Below, piece after piece: positions 30,819 to 34,050 of a stretch of DNA of 34,050 nt. Below the pieces are notes generated by a model that made no database searches, was not told where the DNA came from, and saw only the letters and a list, made by a program, of their open reading frames with translations. Origin of the DNA: Thermoplasmatales archaeon UBA509 (lineage in GTDB: Archaea > Thermoplasmatota > Thermoplasmata > Thermoplasmatales > Thermoplasmataceae); NCBI GenBank assembly GCA_002498845.1, contig DAJC01000055.1, positions 1-34,050 of the forward strand, read 5' to 3'. The position numbers and the translations under genes are program-made. Positions within the stretch are counted from its first letter, which is position 1. Every line of letters starts with the position of its first letter.

Positions 30819-32020
30819 GCCTCCTTCCCTCCTTTCATGGGACGTGATCCAAACGCATGGAGGTCGATGTCATAGACGGATATCTCCATGAATGCACCGG
30901 CAAAGAGCAGCACTGCTCCGATCAGGTAGGCAACCTGCATGACGGAATATGGACCAAATACAGTTACAAGGCCGTTGTTGCCGAGAGCCTGTATTGATAT
31001 GCTCATGGATGTCACATTCGCAGAGACCTCCATCGTAACCCTGGAAGACTGGTTTCCTGTAAGCAATGCAGGTGAAACTGGTATTTTTACTGTAGATCCA
31101 TTAAGTTCAGACACAGATGCTATTGGGACAAAATTAGTCGAATTTATCCCGGCTCCCATGGTCACATTCATATTCCCGGAATCGGATGTGCTGAGAACTA
31201 TTTGCGATACAGCGAAGTTGTTCAGTTCTCCCAGGGTGAGATTTGTCTCCAGATATACTGTGTGAGAGTATGTGGTTGTGTTGTTTGTCACGGTTGACGG
31301 AAAATCAAAGGTTGTGGTTCCATTAACCTGGCCAAATGGAACAGGCCCTGAATCCCCAGTGATGTATACTGTGGAACTCTCCGGCACAAGGACATGTGAG
31401 CTGTCATGGCCGGAAACGAAGAGACCGCCAATGCCTGCACCTATTGGCACTATGAGCATTGCAACGATGAATATGATCAGGAGAGCGAGAATGCCTCTGG
31501 CACCCTTGGAAGTTCCCGTCTCAGACTTAGTGAGTTTCTGTATCCCGCTTCCCTCCTGCCCCCTGAACCCATGGCTGTGCGACCATGCTGCATTCCAGGT
31601 TACCGCAAGGCCCGCAGCAAGGACAGCAACAAGGAAGATCAGGGCGTCCGGATTACCAGAGAAAGCAGGGTTGATGACGTACTTTCCAAAATTGAACATG
31701 AATCCGAGAAGGCCTCCGATAAATGCGCCAATGATGAATGCAGGTATGATTCTCACGAGGAGGTCTTCTATTCCCCTCCCTGGAGGTGTATAGAACTCAA
31801 CTATTGCCCATACGATTGCACCCATAAGCACGGCAGGGGCAACTATTCCCTGCGTGAGAACAACAGTATGGTTCAAAAGTACGAATTGCGGCTTGCTGAG
31901 AAGTGATACCAGGAGCAGAAATGTCCCAAACAGGGCTACAATAACCGCCCCTATGGACCAGTTGGGATTATTCCACCTCTTTCTTGATCCTTTCTTATTG
32001 ACTTTTTTCGTGGTTTCCAT
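30815..32020 (-). CDS. polytopic membrane protein with exposed beta domain
   Basis: A protein of 401 residues and the first gene of the long leftward operon. After a very basic N-terminus (TKKVNKKGSRKRW) there are about five transmembrane helices (25-45, 55-75, 88-110, 125-142, 180-205). A ~150-residue exterior beta-rich domain with many N-x-S/T glycosylation sites ('GQVNGTTTFDFPSTVTNNTT') comes next, then a last helix near 365-385. No family recognised. The layout suits a structural or receptor-like membrane component that anchors the particle or pore made by the three small membrane proteins. The start at 32020 follows an inverted repeat with TATA-like arms. Confidence 0.68.
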   Translation of the reverse strand: METTKKVNKKGSRKRWNNPNWSIGAVIVALFGTFLLLVSLLSKPQFVLLNHTVVLTQGIVAPAVLMGAIVWAIVEFYTPPGRGIEDLLVRIIPAFIIGAFIGGLLGFMFNFGKYVINPAFSGNPDALIFLVAVLAAGLAVTWNAAWSHSHGFRGQEGSGIQKLTKSETGTSKGARGILALLIIFIVAMLIVPIGAGIGGLFVSGHDSSHVLVPESSTVYITGDSGPVPFGQVNGTTTFDFPSTVTNNTTTYSHTVYLETNLTLGELNNFAVSQIVLSTSDSGNMNVTMGAGINSTNFVPIASVSELNGSTVKIPVSPALLTGNQSSRVTMEVSANVTSMSISIQALGNNGLVTVFGPYSVMQVAYLIGAVLLFAGAFMEISVYDIDLHAFGSRPMKGGKEA

Positions 32021-32445
32021 TTACATGTTTGATCACGGAGTGGGATATATTCAGGTACTGTGCTTCAGGCAAGCTGAATATAAACTAAGCCTGTGTGGCA
32101 TGGGGCTAAAAGCATTTCCTTGAAATTTTATGCACGAAAACGTTAACCTTAGAGGGGGAAGAGGTGGGATGCCTTTGTCCCTTCTATGCGTTCTTTAAGC
32201 CCGGTCTGTAACGAAAACAAGCAAGCAATGATTATTTTATCAAGAGACCATGAAAACATCCTTATTTATTTTTTAAACGAATTGTAAATAAAATACTTCA
32301 CATGCGTTTTAAATTTAGTTAATATGTCCGTGGGTATAGGAATCGGGAGAAATCTGCTGAAATACTGGGTCCCTTTCGGGGTCCGATATCGGGAGCTATC
32401 GGGAATTCCCTTGCTTCAGGTTCTTAATCGAATTCGGGGTAACCT
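32021..32445. other. 425-base non-coding control or origin-like region
   Basis: No gene is seen. The right part (32342-32439) clusters ATCGGGA at 32342, 32388 and 32398, TTCGGGG at 32375 and 32433, and the perfect palindromes CCGATATCGG (32383-32392) and GGGAATTCCC (32401-32410). The centre is A/T-rich (32255-32325). ACGAAAAC occurs at 32133 and 32211. The left part carries the inverted repeat listed separately. Together these suggest a promoter plus a replication-origin or operator cluster between the two leftward operons. Confidence 0.5.
32046..32082. promoter_or_regulatory. inverted repeat with TATA-like arms ahead of the structural operon
   Basis: TATATTCAG (32046-32054) and CTGAATATA (32074-32082) are perfect 9-base inverted arms 19 bases apart. 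Each arm contains a TATA-like string, and the arms lie 26-62 bases upstream of the ATG at 32020. The arm nearer the gene is at leaderless-promoter distance. A dimeric regulator, possibly the winged-helix protein at 32446-32688, could bind here (inference). Confidence 0.6.
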
Positions 32446-32688
32446 TCAGTTTAAAAGAAAGTATTCATAGAGACGGGCATTTCTTCGTTTTCTCCCTATC
32501 TTGCCCAGTATCCGGAGATAATCAAGTTTCCGCAATATCTTCATGTATGGGACTTCTGCCCCGAGCCTGAATCTGATTATTGATGTGAGTTGATAGACAG
32601 AACAAGGAGATCTGGACAGGGCATCCAGTATGACGCTGTCAATCTCGTCATAGCTGACCTGAAGTACAATCTCCTCCTGCTTCATCAC
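32446..32688 (-). CDS. small winged-helix DNA-binding protein
   Basis: A protein of 80 residues, last gene of the right block, starting in an ATGA overlap with the nuclease-like gene. The helix pattern 'IDSVILDALSRSPCSVYQLT', 'YMKILRKLDYLRILGKIGRK' and a basic wing 'KRRNARLYEYFLL' is that of a minimal winged helix. It probably regulates the element's operons; the clustered repeats and inverted repeat just downstream (32046-32439) are the obvious targets. Confidence 0.7.
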   Translation of the reverse strand: MMKQEEIVLQVSYDEIDSVILDALSRSPCSVYQLTSIIRFRLGAEVPYMKILRKLDYLRILGKIGRKRRNARLYEYFLLN

Positions 32689-33083
32689 TTCACTTCGCTC
32701 CTCACGGCAAGGACCTTCTGTTCATGGATGAGTATTTCAAAAAGTTTGCTGATTTCCTTGCCTTCATTCATCCTCAGCGGTATTAGGATATCCGGGAAGT
32801 GAAAATATCTCCATTCCTTCCTTGCAAACCTGACAACATAATAGATCTCCAGCCAGGGAAATCTTTCTCTCTTCTCCTTGAGGGCATTCCATTGGGATTC
32901 TCCTTTCCCTGAATGCGAACGGAAACTGTAGGATTTCTCCTTTGGGTCCTTTATTTCTATTATCACGTTTGGAGGTATGATGATGTCCCCAGGCCTTGAT
33001 GGAGACCCATGTTCGCATTCTATATTGTTGGATAAGAGCATCTTCAGGAATATGCCTTCAGCTGCTGAGCCTTTCGATTTCAT
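32685..33083 (-). CDS. PD-(D/E)xK nuclease, Holliday-junction-resolvase-like
   Basis: A protein of 132 residues. 'KGSAAEGIFLKMLLSNNIEC' provides the N-terminal Glu-bearing helix, 'SRPGDIIIPPNVIIEIKDPK' gives the D...EIK catalytic core (D33, E43, K45), and a conserved Ser/Arg-rich segment follows. This is the layout of archaeal Hjc/Hje resolvases (about 130-140 residues) and of viral versions, which cut four-way DNA junctions formed in replication and recombination. Overlaps of 4 bases link it to the zinc-ribbon and winged-helix genes. Another small nuclease of the same fold cannot be excluded. Confidence 0.72.
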   Translation of the reverse strand: MKSKGSAAEGIFLKMLLSNNIECEHGSPSRPGDIIIPPNVIIEIKDPKEKSYSFRSHSGKGESQWNALKEKRERFPWLEIYYVVRFARKEWRYFHFPDILIPLRMNEGKEISKLFEILIHEQKVLAVRSEVK

Positions 33084-33304
33084 TCAATGCCTCCTGCCAG
33101 TGAAAAGAGTAATATCTCGTCCTCAGTCAGTGGAGGCATGACCTCTATGACTTCCTCTATCTTCCAGGTTCCTGGATCATGGTTGCAGGATGGGCATTCA
33201 GGCCTGTAATTAAGATAAAAATCCTTTTCAGCGTCATATCCAAGTGAACAGTTCTTAGTCCAGGTCCAGCCACAATCAAGACAGGTAACCTTCGCAAGTG
33301 TCAT
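33080..33304 (-). CDS. small zinc-ribbon protein
   Basis: A protein of 74 residues. The cysteine pairs CLDC (8-11) and CPSC (37-40) form one zinc ribbon whose first knuckle 'CLDCGWTWTKNC' recalls the ribbons of the element's ATPase (CGYEWDYTG). The C-terminal 25 residues are acidic and hydrophobic. It overlaps both neighbours by 4 bases. A DNA- or protein-binding accessory role is likely from the fold; the partner is unknown. Confidence 0.65.
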   Translation of the reverse strand: MTLAKVTCLDCGWTWTKNCSLGYDAEKDFYLNYRPECPSCNHDPGTWKIEEVIEVMPPLTEDEILLFSLAGGIE

Positions 33305-33678
33305 TTCTCTGTTGCCTCCATCGCCGTTAGAATTTGCTGCCCTTTCCTGTGCTTTGAGAATTTGAGTATCAGTACCATATCATGCTTCATGAGTCGCTTT
33401 ATCCATGTATCCTGAATCTGACCATCTAGAGTCACATCCTTTCTTAGCAACTCCTGGCTTATATCTCTGGGGTCAATTGTAACAACATCTTCCAGGAAGG
33501 CGTGGCATAATACATATTCAGGCCTGAATGGATAGGATCCCCCGGCCTTCCATATCTGGAATTCTTCACTTACCAGGTTCCGGTAATATCTTTCCTTATC
33601 TGCTTTCCAGGGTCTGATTGTCGCAAATTCCGGTTCATAGAGTTTGTCCCAGAGGTGGGAGAATTTAATCCTGTTCAC
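33301..33678 (-). CDS. possible ASCH/PUA-like domain protein
   Basis: A protein of 125 residues. The N-terminus 'KFSHLWDKLYEPEFATIRPW' resembles the 'FS..W.KL....F.TIR' opening of archaeal ASCH-domain (PUA-like, RNA-binding) proteins, followed by 'VVTIDPRDISQELLRKDVTL', also in keeping. The assignment is by pattern only. It is part of the right-hand overlapping block (4-base overlaps each side). Possible roles include RNA or nucleotide recognition. Confidence 0.55.
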   Translation of the reverse strand: MNRIKFSHLWDKLYEPEFATIRPWKADKERYYRNLVSEEFQIWKAGGSYPFRPEYVLCHAFLEDVVTIDPRDISQELLRKDVTLDGQIQDTWIKRLMKHDMVLILKFSKHRKGQQILTAMEATEK

Positions 33679-33974
33679 TGAATCGCCTCCTTTCCTATGC
33701 TCTCCCTATAAACTTCGCAAAACCTGTTTTCCTGGTCAGGTATCCCATCAATGAGATGGGCCATCGCCTTTATGGTATCGCTGAGTTCAGTATCTCCTGT
33801 CCATGTCGTGCCATCTGGCTCGGGTTCCCAGTTCATCTGTATTAGAGTGCCTTCAGGCTTGCCATTCATGGTGATTACTACTCCAGCTTCCTCTAATTTT
33901 TCAACGGTTCGTGGTGGCATTTCCACCAACCGACCATTGCGTATAAACAGAAAATGCACACAGAATACCTTCAT
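33675..33974 (-). CDS. hypothetical protein
   Basis: A protein of 99 residues, soluble. It starts with the beta-like 'MKVFCVHFLFIRNGRLVEMP' and ends helical. No recognised domain or metal site. Its ATG is in an ATGA overlap with the partial gene at the window edge and its end overlaps the ASCH-like gene. Retained as real because it sits in a continuous chain of overlapping genes. Confidence 0.58.
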   Translation of the reverse strand: MKVFCVHFLFIRNGRLVEMPPRTVEKLEEAGVVITMNGKPEGTLIQMNWEPEPDGTTWTGDTELSDTIKAMAHLIDGIPDQENRFCEVYRESIGKEAIQ

Positions 33975-34050
33975 TTCAGGGCCTCCTCAAAATCATTCAA
34001 ATCGATGAATCTCCTGCCGTCTATCTCCGTGTATTGGGGAAAGATACGAA
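33971..34050 (-). CDS. partial gene cut by the right window edge
   Basis: Only the last 26 codons are present, ending 'GRRFIDLNDFEEALK' with a TGA in an ATGA overlap with the next gene. The frame stays open to the edge. The product is too short to name. It shows that the leftward operon continues beyond the window. Confidence 0.55.
   Translation of the reverse strand, partial: RIFPQYTEIDGRRFIDLNDFEEALK

Overview
The window reads as archaeal DNA, most likely from the Thermoplasmata (inferred, not proven). Supporting signs are TATA-like boxes 22-30 bases upstream of start codons that suggest leaderless transcripts, TTG and GTG starts, heavy use of AGA/AGG and ATA codons, long chains of genes joined by 4-base ATGA overlaps, a giant PKD-repeat surface protein, ribbon-helix-helix and AbrB-type small regulators, and an archaeal-style tyrosine recombinase. 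I see no tRNA, rRNA, CRISPR array or intact transposase.

Region 1 (1-5.6 kb) is accessory DNA: a winged-helix regulator with a strong upstream dyad; a membrane-anchored protein; a leftward three-gene operon (zinc-ribbon protein, YwgA/Panacea-like protein, unrecognised 380-residue protein); and a membrane glycosyltransferase behind a small ribbon-helix-helix gene. A second ribbon-helix-helix gene diverges from the first, and each has its own short palindrome.

Region 2 (5.6-17.7 kb), AT-rich by eye, resembles a defence island. It holds a HEPN/DUF4145-like protein, a ParB-like protein with a probable HEPN-like C-terminus, a Dam-type (D12 class) adenine methylase, a fused nuclease-methylase resembling type IIG restriction enzymes, a SpoIIM-like membrane protein overlapping a catalytic-domain-only tyrosine recombinase, a GmrSD-type (DUF262 + HNH) restriction protein, and a small nuclease-like gene broken at a run of nine A. 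Remnants of small genes (YVQKS family, AbrB) lie between them. A 28-base direct repeat flanks the recombinase unit.

Region 3 (18.0 kb to the right edge) is compositionally different (more GC-rich by eye). It is transcribed entirely leftward as two tightly overlapped blocks. The right block (32.4-34.05 kb) encodes small DNA-related proteins: ASCH-like, zinc ribbon, PD-(D/E)xK/Hjc-like nuclease and winged helix. A 425-base non-coding gap follows, with a 9-bp inverted repeat and clustered GC-rich short repeats. The left block starts with a 401-residue membrane protein and three small membrane proteins. It continues with a 1,579-residue PKD-repeat protein anchored at both ends, a 42-residue protamine-like polybasic peptide, three proteins sharing an N-terminal 'FRT...YP' module, more membrane and secreted proteins, a P-loop ATPase with two zinc ribbons, and an ArdC-type antirestriction metallopeptidase. 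I infer an integrated or extrachromosomal mobile element, either a membrane-enveloped virus of a pleolipovirus-like plan or a conjugation-like element. Its small membrane proteins, spike-like protein, basic DNA-condensing peptide and ATPase would form the particle or transfer apparatus, and ArdC would counter host restriction of the kind encoded next door. No capsid, portal or known replication initiator could be recognised, so the element type stays open.
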